From: Symsagittifera roscoffensis
Lineage: Eukaryota > Xenacoelomorpha > Acoela > Convolutidae
Reading direction: 5' to 3'
Length of the DNA stretch: 64,000 nucleotides
Assembly: GCF_963678635.1 (NCBI RefSeq)
Contig: NC_087071.1
Location: forward strand, 35,391,680-35,455,679
Shown: positions 42,693 through 54,929 of the stretch, piece after piece
Numbering within the stretch: position 1 is the stretch's first letter
Layout of the letters: each line of letters begins with the position of its first letter
Position numbers and translations under genes: made by a program
The notes under the pieces: model-generated
The model's database searches: none
Seen by the model: only the letters and a program-made list of their open reading frames with translations
What the model was told of the DNA's origin: nothing

Positions 42693-42889
42693 ATGATGAA
42701 TGCTACAAATGACGAATCCGAAATATGCCCTATTTGCTGCGACGATGGCCGGGAGCTCTATAAAACTCACGGTGACGACGTTGCACACAAGTTGTGCTTC
42801 AGATGCTGGATGAAGATTCAGAAGGAGCCTGAGCCAAAGTGCCCCTTCTGTCGGCGAGACTTGCCGCCCTTCTATTCGTGGATTCTCTG
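42693..42889 (+). CDS. RING-finger exon
   Basis: ATG at 42693 (another at 42696) follows an acceptor-like TTACAG. Residues carry C-x2-C (CPIC), then H...H-x2-C-x2-C (HKLCFRC) and C-x2-C (CPFC), the cross-brace spacing of a RING/RING-H2 E3 ubiquitin ligase domain. The frame reaches a consensus-like donor (CTCTG|GTAACT). The next exon begins after TTTGTTTAG at 43035. Domain function is established for the family; the substrate is unknown. Confidence 0.6.
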
Positions 42890-43035
42890 GTAACTATTTC
42901 TTTTGACTTTGTTTATTGTTAAACTAACTAAGCCTGGTGCCATGCAAACAACCTCTTCTTTCCACCTTTGACCACTAACTTCAACCTTCCCAAAATAAAC
43001 CACAAAAAAAAACATCCAACCCTTCCTCCATATCG

Positions 43036-43455
43036 ATCATGTTTTACCTTTGTTTAGTTCGTCAGATGAGGATACAAATGCCGGAGATGATGATGAGAAG
43101 GGAGGAGACCAGATCCTACTGTGACTCCGACTCGGAGTCGGAACCGGAGCAACTGAGGAGTGTCTCCGACTTTGAACTGCTCTCAGGTAGTGACAAGGAG
43201 GAGAGCACTGCCTTGGACGCTCTTGCGTTCTCCTACGTGCAGGTTCGCGGTCGCGGGCACGCTGTGGTCTCGGAGGTCTCCTCGAGTGATGAAGACATGC
43301 CCTATAATTGTGCAAGAGGGTGGGGGCGCAGTCGCGGACTAAAAGAGCCGTCAGTCACCGCGACTGCAAACCTGCTAGGCCAGCCCTGGGCTGAGGACGC
43401 GCCAGAACCGCTGGGTCATCCCAGCCTGGGGTCTGACCATCATTTTGAAGGTTCA
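43036..43455 (+). CDS. Acidic Ser/Glu-rich exon upstream of the array
   Basis: Begins after TTACCTTTGTTTAG and reads Ser/Asp/Glu clusters (SDSESEPEQ, SSSDEDMPYN) with a Gly/Arg patch. It remains open to about 43540. The frame that gives this text does not match the phase expected from the RING exon donor; the matching phase reads a short acidic peptide and then a stop at about 43112. Either another splice choice is used or the gene is broken. Its end (GAAG|GTTCAAAATCTC) aligns with the repeat-unit donor region of the satellite that follows. Confidence 0.45.
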
Positions 43456-43459
43456 AAAT

Positions 43460-46400
43460 CTCAAAATATATTACTAAAATGGTTTTTGACTAGTTTTTTA
43501 AAAAACTGTTTTTTATCCGACACTCAACAAATGCTGCCATAGTACGTCTCTCGTGCGTCTCAGAACAATCGACCCACACAATCGACCAATTCAATCGCCC
43601 GACTCAACCGACCGACTCAATTGACCAACTCGATCGACGGACTCAAACAGTGATCACTTATCAGTAAGTTTCAAAATCTCAAATCTCAAAAAATGACCAC
43701 TGGGTTTCTCAAATACTAGGGTATTTTATGACTAATTTATTAGAAAAATGTTTTTTAGTGCAAGTGCGACTCAATCGCCCAAACAATAGACCAACTCAAT
43801 CGACCAATTCAATCGCCCGACTCAACCGACCGACTCAATCGACCGACTCAATTGACTAACTCAATCGACCGACTCAAACAGTGATCACTTATCAGTAAGT
43901 TTCAAAATCTCGAATCTCAAAATATGACCACTGGGTTTCTCAAATACTAATGTAATTTTTGACTAGTTTAGTAGAAAATTGATTTTTAGTGCAAATGCCG
44001 ACTCAATGGCCCGAACAACCCACCGACTCAATCGAACAATTAGGTCGCCGGACTCAACCGACCGACACAATTGACCGACTCAATCAACCGACTCAAACAG
44101 TGATCACTTATCAGTAAGTTTCCAAATCTCAAATCTCAGAATATGACATCTGGGTTTCTCAAATACTAATGTATTTTTTCACTAGTTTATCAGAAAAGGG
44201 TTTTTTAGTGCAAGTGCCGACTCAATCGCCCGATCAATCGACCGACTCAATCGACCAGTTCAATCGCCCGACTCAACCGACCGACTCAATCGACCGACTC
44301 AATTGACCGACTCAATCGACCGCCTCAAACAGTGATCACTTATCAGTAAGTTTCAAAATCTCAAATCTCAGAATATGACCACTGGGTTTCTCAAATACTA
44401 AGGTATCTTATGACTAGTTTAGTAGAAAATTGGTTTTTAGTGCAAATGCCGACTCAATGGCCCGAACAACCCACCGACTCAATCGAACAATTAAGTCGCC
44501 GGACTCAACCGACCGACACAATTGACCGACTCAATCAACCGACTCAAACAGTGATCACTTATCAGTAGGTTTCAAAATCTCAAAATAAAAAAGGTGACCA
44601 CTGGGTTTCTGAAATACTGAAAATTTTTTGACTAGTTAATTAGAAAATTGTTTTTTAGTGCAAATGCCGACTCAATCGCCCGAACAATCGACCGACTCAA
44701 TCGACCAATTCATCCGCCCGACTCAACCGACCGTCCCAATCGACCGATTCAATTGACCGACTCAATCGAACGACTCAAACAGTGATCACTTATCAGTAAT
44801 TTTCAAAATCTCAACTCTCAAACTATGACCACTCGGTTTCTCATATACTAGGTATTTTATGACTAGTGCATTAGAAAATATTATTTTTCTAGATCAAGTG
44901 CGACTCAATCGCCCGAACAATCGACCGGCTCAATCGACCAATTCAATCGCCCGACTCAACGAACCGACTCAATTGACCGACTCAATTGACCGACTCAATC
45001 AACCGACTCAAACAGTGATCTATTATCAGTAGGTTTCAAAATGTCAAATCTCAGAATATGACCACTGGGTTACTCAAATACTAGGTATTTTATGACTAGC
45101 GTATTAGAAAATTGTTTTTTTAGTGCAAATGCCGACTCAATCGCCCGAACAATTGACCGACTCAATCGAACAATTCAATCGCCCGAACCAACCGACCGAC
45201 TCAATCGACCGACTCAATTGACCGACTCAATCGACCGACTCAAACAGTGATCACTTATCAGTAGGTTTCAAAATCTCAAAATAAAAATGTTGACCACTGG
45301 GTTTCTGAAATACTGAGAATTTTTTGACTAGTTAATTAGAAAATTGTTTTTTAGTGCAAATGCCGACTCAATCGCCCGAACAATCGACCGACTCAATCGA
45401 CCAATTCATCCGCCCGACTCAACCGACCATCCCAATCGACCGACTCAATTGACCGACTCAATCGAACGACTCAAACAGTGATCACTTATCAGTAAGTTTC
45501 AAAATCTCAACTCTCAAACTATGACCACTCGGTTTCTCATATACTAGGTATTTTATGACTAGTGCATTAGAAAATTGTATTTTTCTAGATCAAGTGCGAC
45601 TCAATCGCCCGAACAATCGACCGGCTCAATCGACCAATTCAATCGCCCGACTCAACGAACCGACTCAATTGACCGACTCAATTGACCGACTCAATCAACC
45701 GACTCAAACAGTGATCTATTATCAGTAGGTTTCAAAATGTCAAATCTCAGAATATGACCACTGGGTTACACAAATACTAGGTATTTTATGACTAGCGTAT
45801 TAGAAAATTGTTTTTTTAGTGCAAATGCCGACTCAATCGCCCGAACAATTGACCGACTCAATCGAACAATTCAATCGCCCGAACCAACCGACCGACTCAA
45901 TTGACCGACTCAATTGACCGACTCAATCAACCGACTCAAACAGTGATCTATTATCAGTAGGTTTCAAAATGTCAAATCTCAGAATATGACCACTGGGTTA
46001 CTCAAATACTAGGTATTTTATGACTAGCGTATTAGAAAATTGTTTTTTTAGTGCAAATGCCGACTCAATCGCCCGAACAATTGACCGACTCAATCGAACA
46101 ATTCAATCGCCCGAACCAACCGACCGACTCAATTGACCGACTCAATTGACCGACTCAATCAACCGACTCAAACAGTGATCTATTATCAGTAGGTTTCAAA
46201 ATGTCAAATCTCAGAATATGACCACTGGGTTACTCAAATACTAGGTATTTTATGACTAGCGTATTAGAAAATTGTTTTTTTTTTGGTGCAAATGCCCACT
46301 CGATCGCCCGAACAATCGACCGACTCAATCGACCAATTCAATCGCCCGTTTCAACCGACCGAATCAACCGACCGATTCAATTGACCGACTCAATCGACCG

Positions 46401-49400
46401 ACTCAAACAGTGATCACTTATCAGTAAGTTTCAAAATCTCGAATCTCAAAATATGACCACTGGGTTTCTCAAATACTAAGGTATTTTTTGACTAGTTTAG
46501 TAGAAAATTGTTTTTTAGAGCAAATGCCGACTCAATGGCCCGAACAATCGACCGACTCAATCGAACAATACAATCGACCGACTCAATCGAACACTTCAAT
46601 CACCCGACTCAATCGACCGACTCAATTGACCGACTCAATCAACCGACTCAAACAGTGATCACTTATCAGTAAGTTTCCAAATCTCAAATCTCAAATTATG
46701 ACATCTGGGTTTCTCAAATACAAAGGTATTTTTTGACTAGTTTATCAGAAAATTGTTTTTTAGTGCAAGTGCCGACTCAATCGCCCGAACAATCGACCGA
46801 CTCAATCGACCAGTTCAATCGCCCGACTCAACTGACCGACTCAATCGACCGACTCAATTGACCGACTCAATCGACCGCCTCAAACAGTGATCACTTAACA
46901 GTAGGTTTCAAAATCTCAAAATAAAAAACGTGACCACTGGGTTTCTGAAAAACTAGGGTATTTTAAATTTTGTTTATTAGAAAATTGTTTTTTTTTGGTG
47001 CAAATGCCCACTCAATCACCCGAACAATCGACCGACTCAATCGACCAATTCAATCGCCCGTTTCAACCGACCGAATCAACCGACCGACTCAAACAGTGAT
47101 CACTTATCAGTAAGTTTCAAAATCTCGAATCTCAAAATATGACCACTGGGTTTCTCAAATACTAAGGTATTTTTTGACTAGTTTAGTAGAAAATCGTTTT
47201 TTAGAGCAAATGCCGACTGAATGGCCCGAACATTCGACCGACTCAATCGAACAATACAATCGACCGACTCAATCGAACACTTCAATCACCCGACTCAATC
47301 GACCGACTCAATTGACCGACTCAATCAACCGACTCAAACAGTGATCACTTATCAGTAAGTTTCCAAATCTCAAATCTCAAAATATGACATCTGGGTTTCT
47401 CAAATACAAAGGTATTTTTTGACTAGTTTATCAGAAAATAGTTTTTTAGTGCAAGTGCCGACTCAATCGCCCGAACAATCGACCGACTCAATCGACCAGT
47501 TCAATCGCCCGACTCAACTGACCGACTCAATCGACCGACTCAATTGACCGACTCAATCGACCGCCTTAAACAGTGATCACTTATCAGTAAGTTTCAAAAT
47601 CTCAAATCTCAGAATATGACCACTGGGTTTCTCAAATACAAAGGTATTTTTTGACTAGTTTATCAGAAAATTGTTTTTTAGTGCAAGTGCCGACTCAATC
47701 GCCCGAACAATCGACCGACTCAATCGACCAGTTCAATCGCCCGACTCAACTGACCGACTCAACCGACCGACACAATTGACCGACTCAATCAACCGACTCA
47801 AACAGTGATCACTTATCAGTAGGTTTCAAAATCTCAAAATAAAAAATGTGACCACTGGGTTTCTGAAACACTGAGAATTTTTCGACTAGTTAATTAGCAA
47901 ATTGTTTTTTAGTGCAAATATCGACTCAATCGCCCGAACAATCGACCGACTCAATCGACCAATTCAATCGCCCGACTCAACCGACCGTCTCAATCGACCG
48001 ACTCAATTGACCGACTCAATCGAACGACTCAAACAGTGATCACTTATCAGTAAGTTTCAAAATCTCAACTCTCAAACTATGACCACTGGGTTTCTTATAT
48101 ACTAGGTATTTTATGACTAGTGCATTAGAAAATTGTTTTTTTTCTAGATCAAGTACGACTCAATCGCCCGAACAATCGACCGGCTCAATCGACCAATTCA
48201 ATCGCCCGACTCAACGAACCGACTCAATTGACCGACTCAATTGACCGACTCAATTGACCGACTCAATCAACCGACTCAAACAGTGATCACTTATCAGTAG
48301 GTTTCAAAACGTCAAATCTCAAAATATGACCACTGGGTTACTCAAATACTAGATATTTTATGACTAGTGTATTAGAAAACTGTTTTTTAGTGCAAATGCC
48401 GACTCAATCGCCCGAACAATTGACCGACTCAATCGAACAATTCAATCGCCCGAACCAATTGACCGACTCAATCGACCGACTCAATTGACCGAATCAAACG
48501 ACCGACTCAAACAGTGATCACTTATCAGTAGGTTTCAAAATCTCAAATTAAAAAACGTGACCACTGGGTTTTTGAAATACTATACTAGGGTATTTTAGGT
48601 TTTGTTTATTAGAAAATTGTTTGTTTTTTGGTGCAAATGCCCACTCAATCACCCGAACAATCGACCGACTCAATCGACCAATGCAATCGCCCGTTTCAAC
48701 CGACCGACTCAATCGACCGACTCAATAGACCGACTCAATCGACCGACTCAAACAGTGATCACTTATCAGTAAGTTTCAAAATCTCAAATCTCAAAATATG
48801 ACCACTGGGTTTCTCAAATACCAGGTATTTTATGACTAGTTTAGTAGAAAATTGTTTTAGTGCAAATGCCGACTCAATTGCCCGAACAATCTACCGACTC
48901 AATCGAACACTTCAATCGCCCGACTCAATTGACCGACTCAATCAATCGACTCAAACAGTGATCACTTATCAGTAAGTTTCAAAATCTCAAATCTCAAAAT
49001 ATGACCACTGGGTTTCTCAAATACCAGGTATTTTATGACTAGTTTAGTAGAAAATTGTTTTAGTGCAAATGCCGACTCAATCGCACGAACAATTGACCCA
49101 CTCAATCGACCAATTCAATCGCCCGACTCAACACTCAACGACCGACTCAATCGACCGACTCAATTGACCGACTCAATCGACCGACTCAAACAGTGATAAC
49201 CTATCAGAAATTTTCAAATTCTCAAAATAAAAAAGTGACCACTGGGTTTCTGTAATACTAGGGCATTTTAAGTTTAGTTTATTAGAAAATTGTTTTTTTT
49301 TTGGTGCAAATGCCCACTCAAATGCCCGAACAATCGACCGACTCAATTGCCCGAATAACCGACCGACTCAATCGACCAATTCAATCGCCCGACTCAACCG

Positions 49401-50880
49401 ACCGACTCAATCGACCGACTCAATTGACCGACTCAATCGACCGACTCAAACAATGATCACTTATCCGTAAGTTTCAAAATCTCAAATCTCAAAATATGAC
49501 CACTGGAGTTTCCAAATACTGAGGTATTTTATGACTAGTTTGTTAGAAAAATTTTTTAGTGCAAATGCCGACTCAATGGCCCGATCAATCGACCGACTCA
49601 ATTGAACAATTCAATCGCCCGACTCAACCAACCGACTCAATTAACCAATTCAAACAGTGATCATTAATCAGTAAGTTTCCAAATCTCAAATCTCAAAATT
49701 TTACATCTGGGTTTTTCGAATATTAAGGTATTTTTTTGACTAGTTTATTAGAAAATTGTTTTTTAGTGCAAATGCCGACTCAATCGCCCGAATAATCGAC
49801 CGACTCAATCGACCAACTCAATCGCCCGACTCAACCGACCGACTCAATCGACCGAATCAATTGACCGACTCAATCGACTGACTCAAACAGTAATCACTTA
49901 TCAATAAGTTTCAAAATCTCAAATCTAAAAACATGACGACTGGGTTTCTCAAATACTAAGGTATCTTATGACTAGTTTAGTAGAAAATTTTTTTTTTGTG
50001 CAAATGCCGACTCAGTGGCCCGAACAATCGACCGACTCAATCGAACAATTCAATCGCCCGACTCAACCGACCGACTCAAACAGTGATCACTTATCAGTAG
50101 GTTTCAAAATCTCAAAATAAAAAACGTGACCACTGGGTTTCTGAAATACTGAGATATTTTTTGACTACTTTATTAGAAACTTATTTTTTAGTGCAAATGC
50201 CGACTCAATCGCCCCAACAATCGACCGACTCAATCGACCAATTCAGTCGCCCGACTCAACCGACCGACTCAATCGACCGACTCAATTGACCGACTCAAAA
50301 AGTGATCACTTATCAGTAAGTTTCAAAATCTCAAATCTCAAATTGTGACCACTGGGTTTTTCAAACAATTAGATATTTTTTGACTGGTTTAGTAGAGAAT
50401 TGTTTTTAGTGCAAAGCCGACTCAATGGCCCGAACAATCGACCGACTCAATCGAACAATTCAATCGCCCAACTCAACAGACCAACTCAATCAACCGACTC
50501 AAACAGTGATCACTTATCAGTAAGTTTCAAAATCTCAAATATCAAAATATGACCATTGGGTTTCTCAAGTACTAAGGTATTCTTTGACTAGTTTATTAGA
50601 AAACTGTTTTTCAGTGCAAATGCCGACTCAATCGCCCGAACAATCGACCGACTCAATCGACCAATTCAATCGCCCGACTCAACCGACCAACTCAATCGAC
50701 CGACTCAATCGACCGAGTCAATTGACCGACTCAATCGACCGACTCAAACAGTGATCACCTATCAGTAAGTTTCAAAAACTCAAATCTCAAAATATGACCA
50801 CTGGGTGTCTCAAGTACTAAAGTTGTTTATGACCAGTTTGTTAGAAAGCAGTTTTTTTGTGAAAACAGTTTGTTAAAAAC
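43460..50880 (+). repeat. Exon-intron-like satellite, ~32 units of ~229 bp
   Basis: Each unit has a block of 13-base subrepeats (ccgactcaatcga variants), then aacagtgatcacttatca|gtaagtttcaaaatctc, a ~100-base AT-rich stretch with tgaccactgggtttctcaaa and ttttgactagtttattagaa, and then ttgttttttag|tgcaaatgccg. GTAAGT and T-rich AG signals are kept in most units, so each looks like one ~137-base exon plus one ~92-base intron. The 13-base subrepeat and 137-base block are not multiples of three, so successive units cannot be read in one frame. Three-unit blocks (~693 bp) recur almost unchanged (for example from about 44575 and 45268), showing higher-order amplification. Confidence 0.9.
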
Positions 50881-50888
50881 TTTTTTTC

Positions 50889-51069
50889 AGTGCAAATGCC
50901 GTCGCAGTATGCCATATACACCTACCCACAATCCGTATATGCCTACCCACAGTCCGTATATGCCTACCCACAGTCCGTATATGCCTACCCAAAGTCCGAA
51001 TATACCTACCCACAGTATCCTACCTCACAGTATGCCTCAGTATGCCTCACATAGTCATTGTCTATTATA
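50889..51069 (+). CDS. Terminal exon with Tyr-Ala-Tyr-Pro repeats
   Basis: After TTTTTTTCAG the sequence begins tgcaaatgccg, exactly like the satellite exon units, then leaves the 13-base repeat. In the QMPSQYA frame it encodes three or four copies of (V)YAYPQS before a stop near 51059; another frame gives Met-Pro-Thr-His-Ser-Pro-Tyr repeats. Which frame is used cannot be decided. It shares its acceptor and first bases with every array unit, so it is the likely ancestor or last member of the amplified exon. Confidence 0.5.
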
Positions 51070-51214
51070 AAACTTTAGTTAGTTAGTCTTTTGTGCAAAA
51101 ACTGCCTTCCAAGATTGTGCTTCTTACTGTGCTTCCTGATGAGAAACCCTTCTATATTGGTGCGCGTATCATTTAATTTGTTTAGTTTTTGTAGTTAGTG
51201 GAATTAAAGTTCCC

Positions 51215-51222
51215 AAATAAAA
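51215..51222 (+). terminator. Polyadenylation signal candidate
   Basis: AATAAA (in cccaaataaaac) about 150 bases after the terminal exon stop, followed by a T-rich stretch; likely 3' end of the RING/array gene. Confidence 0.4.
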
Positions 51223-51463
51223 CTTTTTGATTTGAGAAAATTGGCTCCACTGAAGCTAATTGTAATTGTTTTTCGGATCCACTCGTGTAATTTTAATTAT
51301 GCGCCCAAATGATAAAATAACCAAGGATAGATGCTTAAACTCAAAACGGGCTCATGACGATCACAATTAGATGGTCTTCTCCTTTATTAAAAACTATAGA
51401 AACGTATCTTCGATCCTCATTTTATTAACTCACTGTTCATACCTCCTTTTCCCTTCTATAATT

Positions 51464-53230
51464 ACGTCAGAATTTGCCGGTCTAATATCAGAATTTCCTG
51501 GGGTTTCAATTGATTGCTTCAATGATGAGAACCTCAAATCTACGGTTTAATTTCTTTCGCACTGTCATACAGATCACATGGTGGGCCTTAATGAGCCTGA
51601 GCTCTTCGAAAGGTTAAAACACTATAACTTGAAAATTTATTGTCATAAAGTTTCAGCTGATTTGTTGAGTGCATTGCAGCTTTATGTTCATTTAACTCCA
51701 TATATAGTACCTCTGGATTCAGATAATGAGACAACACTGAATATTAGTTCTAATTTTGTCACATTAGTTTTGTCGCGGATTCCGGAACGATTTTTGATAT
51801 TGCGGTTGGAACTTTCTGTAATACAAACGGCTATCTTTGTTCAAAATGTTTTCTCAGAGTTTAGATGCGGCTATGAATAAAAGCAATTGCGTTTTGAACA
51901 ATGATAGTCAGTTGTAGTAGAGAAAGTTCCAATCAGAACAACAGAAAACCTTCAAAAAAAATTTTCTCAAATTTGAACTGTTTTTTTCGTAGCGTTACTA
52001 AAGGTTAAAACACTATAACTTGAAAATTTATTGTCATAAAGTTTCGGCTGGTTTGTTGAGTGCATTGCCGCTTTATGTTCATTTAACTCCATATATAGTA
52101 CCTCTGGATTCAGATAATGAGACAACACTGAATATTTCATTGGAAGGGGACGAGACTCATGCCCTAACTGTCTTTCTTATTCATGCAGGTCACTGCCCAG
52201 CTTCAGTAATGTTCTTACTAGTTTCCAAAAAAAAACCTGTTCTTTTTACTGGCGGTTTTAGATGCCAAGTTGGTCATACGAAGCGAATCAATCATCTTTT
52301 CGACGATTTACAAGAAGCTGCTGTTCATAGTTTTGATAATATTAACATCGACACAACGTTTTGCAAAACAGATTCAAATTTCATACCTTGTAGGGAGAGC
52401 TGTCTTTCAGCCATCTTTCAAGCCGTGTCCGCATGATTCTGTTCATTTCAAAATAATGTGGTCCATTTTGTAACAAAACTCGCTACGGTTATGATTTTTT
52501 GATGAAAGAGCTTGCACTTAGATTCAATACTAAAGTTCACGTTTCATTATGTCAGTATCAACTGTACAAATTTATTCTGTCAACTCGAAATTGGCTCACC
52601 TTAGATGGCGAAAGTACCAAAATCCATTTCTGCAAGCTGTCTTCTGCGTCTGCGAACTTAAGACTGCCTTGCAAGCCGGGCATCCCAAGTCCAGAAGTGC
52701 TTACAATCATTCCAACTGCAATGTTCTTCTCTAAAAACGAGATAATGCCTGGCAGATTGGTTAAAACAGTGTCTGAGAGAACCATTCGGTGCTGTTATTC
52801 TTCGCCTTCTTCAGCTGACGAAATAATTGATTTCCTTTCGAGTCTGCAGTTCGAAAGTAATACACCCTTTGTTTGTCCGGATAAAGATACTCCACTTGAC
52901 TCTGTGAAAGCTTTAATTTTAATTACGTTCAAACATCAGAATCCAAACACGTCAAACAATTGGAGTACAAAGTTGTGGAAAGAGAAAATTAACTTCAATA
53001 AGAGAGGCAAACGCAAACTTTATCTGGAGAAAATTTCAACAAACACACCAGACAACACACAAATTGATGGTCGTGTGAAGTGGGGGGAAACGGAAAAAGA
53101 GCCGAAATTAGACTTAAACTCAAAAGTTTTAAGCCGGTTTTTCTCAACACGGGGTAAAAATTTTCGGAAATTTTTCAATGTCATTCAAATAAAGGTGCAA
53201 AGGGATATATCTTTCATCCCGATCTGGTGA
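51464..53230 (+). pseudogene. DCLRE1C: Artemis / SNM1C-like nuclease pseudogene
   Basis: The sequence follows the metallo-beta-lactamase/beta-CASP layout of Artemis. It has FPGVSIDCF, then FLSHCHTDH (metal-binding H-x-H-x-D-H at 51560-51577), HAGHCPASVMFL, TG-FR, IDTTFC...RE-CLS, YGYDFL, and the late WFGERS-like to R-CYS-PSSADEIIDFLS region. Artemis trims hairpin DNA ends in nonhomologous end joining. Lesions: ACG (51464) where the start ATG is expected; in-frame TAA at 51548-51550; a 254-bp insertion with a 137-bp duplicated coding block; the TGDFR metal-ligand Asp replaced by Gly (codon 52254-52256); and TGA at 52434 with a frame change before YGYDFL. There are no introns over 1.7 kb although vertebrate DCLRE1C is highly split. 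It could be a retrocopy or a compact gene that decayed. Assignment is confident by motif order. Confidence 0.8.
51746..51999 (+). mobile_element. 254-bp insertion in the Artemis pseudogene
   Basis: Interrupts the pseudogene between two copies of the same coding block (51609-51745 and 52000-52136, about 97% identical). Its parts, including gtaatacaa(a/c)cggctatctt and taattttgtcacattagttt, recur at 54930-55260. It is therefore a dispersed repeat, not Artemis sequence. Confidence 0.7.
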
Positions 53231-53429
53231 CTTTTTGAGGTACCAGATTTTGCGTGGTAAAAAACTAAAACACACCCGAATACAAAGTTCCTCCCATTTA
53301 CAAAACAAAAAGCCGGCTTTTGAAAAGTTGATAAGTTTTTAACACCAGCCAATCGAAAATCGATGTCTTCAAACATGAAGCATCCTCTTCCCTTAACAAT
53401 AGGTGTGTTAAACAACCTGGATTGCTCAC

Positions 53430-53471
53430 CATAGCACCAGGTAGAGCCATCTCAGATGCAGCCAGTTGCTC
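53430..53471 (-). CDS. FKBP15: FKBP15 micro-exon
   Basis: A 42-base minus-strand exon between TATTTAG and ATG|GTGAGC. Phase 0 on both sides, continuing in phase from the exon at 53672-54051. It encodes EQLAASEMALPGAM. No further downstream exon is visible before the oppositely oriented Artemis relic. Confidence 0.5.
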
Positions 53472-53671
53472 CTAAATAAATAAGCAACTTGGAATGGATT
53501 GAATATGTTCACGCTAACAGAACAGAATTGAACTTCTTCTTACAGCAGAATTAAAACTTCTATGAAATATTATAAAATCTACAACAATAATTTAAGTTCT
53601 ATGACCAAATTCCCAATTGCTGTTCAAATCTACCACTCAAAATTGAAACTATGCAAAGTGAATCTACTTAC

Positions 53672-54051
53672 TCTTTGATTGGATATTGACTCATTGTAGT
53701 AATTGGGATTAGATCGTCTACCATTCGTGGATCTAACGCTATTCGATTTCCCAACACTACTAGACGACGACGAAGTAGGCAGAATAGCTTGCCCTAGTCG
53801 TGCCGTTTTCTCGATCAGTTTGGCTCTCGTAACTGCATTGAACTTGGAATCCTCGTTCGCAGTCGTGGTTGAACTTCCCTCCCCGCTTTCATCTTCATCT
53901 TCTTCGTCGTCTTCATCTTCGTCGCCCGAGGATACCTGTTCCTCTTCTTCGTTGTCCTCATATGGGTGACTGGGAGCTTCGGTAAAGGAACTCGACCCTT
54001 CTTGGATGACTCAGATGAACGCTTCTTGGAATTGGAAGAATCGTCGAGAAT
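53672..54051 (-). pseudogene. FKBP15: FKBP15 post-FKBP exon, with one frame change
   Basis: Bounded by TTGTTGTCAG and AGA|GTAAGTAG. It starts ILDDSSNSKKR and ends after a long acidic run with AKLIEKTARLGQAILP. The last motif corresponds to the conserved AKL..R...MGQ.MLP segment just after the FKBP domain of FKBP15 (WAFL), a cytoskeleton/endosome-associated protein. Start and end are open only in different frames, and the exon length (380) is one base short of a multiple of three. A single-base loss near 53990 is implied. This is either a true lesion or an assembly error. Confidence 0.65.
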
Positions 54052-54384
54052 CTGACAACAATAACTCAAATCGAAGACGCTTTTTAACAGCTTAAAAATA
54101 ATGCTCGAAACTCTGTTCAGGATACTATTTTTAAAACCTACTCTTAAACTTATATAATTCTGAATAACAGTAGCGAGCCTAATTTTGACGAATTTTGAGG
54201 AGAGAGCGCGCCAAAAAACGCAATTTTTTGGTCAAAATTTTCCAAAAATGTCTAAAAACTCCTTTTGTGGCCTGCTTTTAGAAAAATTTGCCTGCGGCGC
54301 AGAAAAATGTTCACAAAACAGGGTCCTTTTACTGGAGCTCGGAAAATCAAATTCGTTGACCTACAAAAAGGTCGGTGAAAAGTT

Positions 54385-54416
54385 TTTCCAACCCCCCCCC
54401 CCCCCCCCCACCCAGA
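54385..54416 (+). repeat. Poly-C run
   Basis: About 17-18 consecutive C followed by acccag. Similar long C runs occur at 1741-1755 and 56417-56442, so C-tract expansion is recurrent in this genome. Confidence 0.9.
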
Positions 54417-54533
54417 AAATTTTCTGCGCACGCCTTTGCTGAATAACCAAGTTTTTTTATCCCATACAATTTAGCACCAAAAAACGTTGATCACTCAAAA
54501 CATATAATTAAGAAGAGGACTTATTCTACTTAC

Positions 54534-54655
54534 ATCGACGACTTGTATTTCGTAGATGAGGAAGGCGTTAGCAGGTACTCTGCCTTTGACCCCGGTCTCA
54601 GCATACCCCAACTTAGGAGGAATGAACACCACTCTAGTGGACATCCGAGAAACAT
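54534..54655 (-). CDS. FKBP15: FKBP15 exon, C-terminal half of FKBP domain
   Basis: Minus-strand exon between TTTTTGTCTAG and GAT|GTAAGTAG. It encodes RVVFIPPKLGYAETG and VPANAFLIYEIQVVD, the hallmark final strands of an FKBP-type peptidyl-prolyl isomerase domain (IPP.LGYG..G...IP.NA.LIFEVEL). It joins in phase to the next exon. The first two bases belong to a split codon, so the upstream neighbour should end with one extra base; the exon at 61073-61306 does not, implying a missing small exon or an altered boundary. Confidence 0.75.
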
Positions 54656-54929
54656 CTAGACAAAAATATTTAAGATAACGCAGTTGTATGATTCATAATC
54701 TTCTATTCACTGACTCAACACATAAGAAATTAAATAGATTTTAAACTTGTTGAACAGTGCCTGACCGAGATTTTGTTGAGAAACATATCCAAAAAAAGCC
54801 TTTCATACTTCGCTAAAAAGTTCCTGTAGTAAGCTTTTGACACAACAAACTTCAAAATTGCTTGGCGTTGTAATGTTACGCCAAGAATAAAAACATAATT
54901 TGAGAAAAGGTTTTTTGATATAAAGGTTT

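Noticed and set aside
43460-50880. CRISPR-like array
   Set aside because: Units are ~229 bp with internal 13-base repeats and splice signals, no spacer logic, and the context is eukaryotic.
53703-53969. Plus-strand Ser-rich frame
   Set aside because: Complement of the acidic FKBP15 exon on the minus strand, which has splice sites and a family motif.
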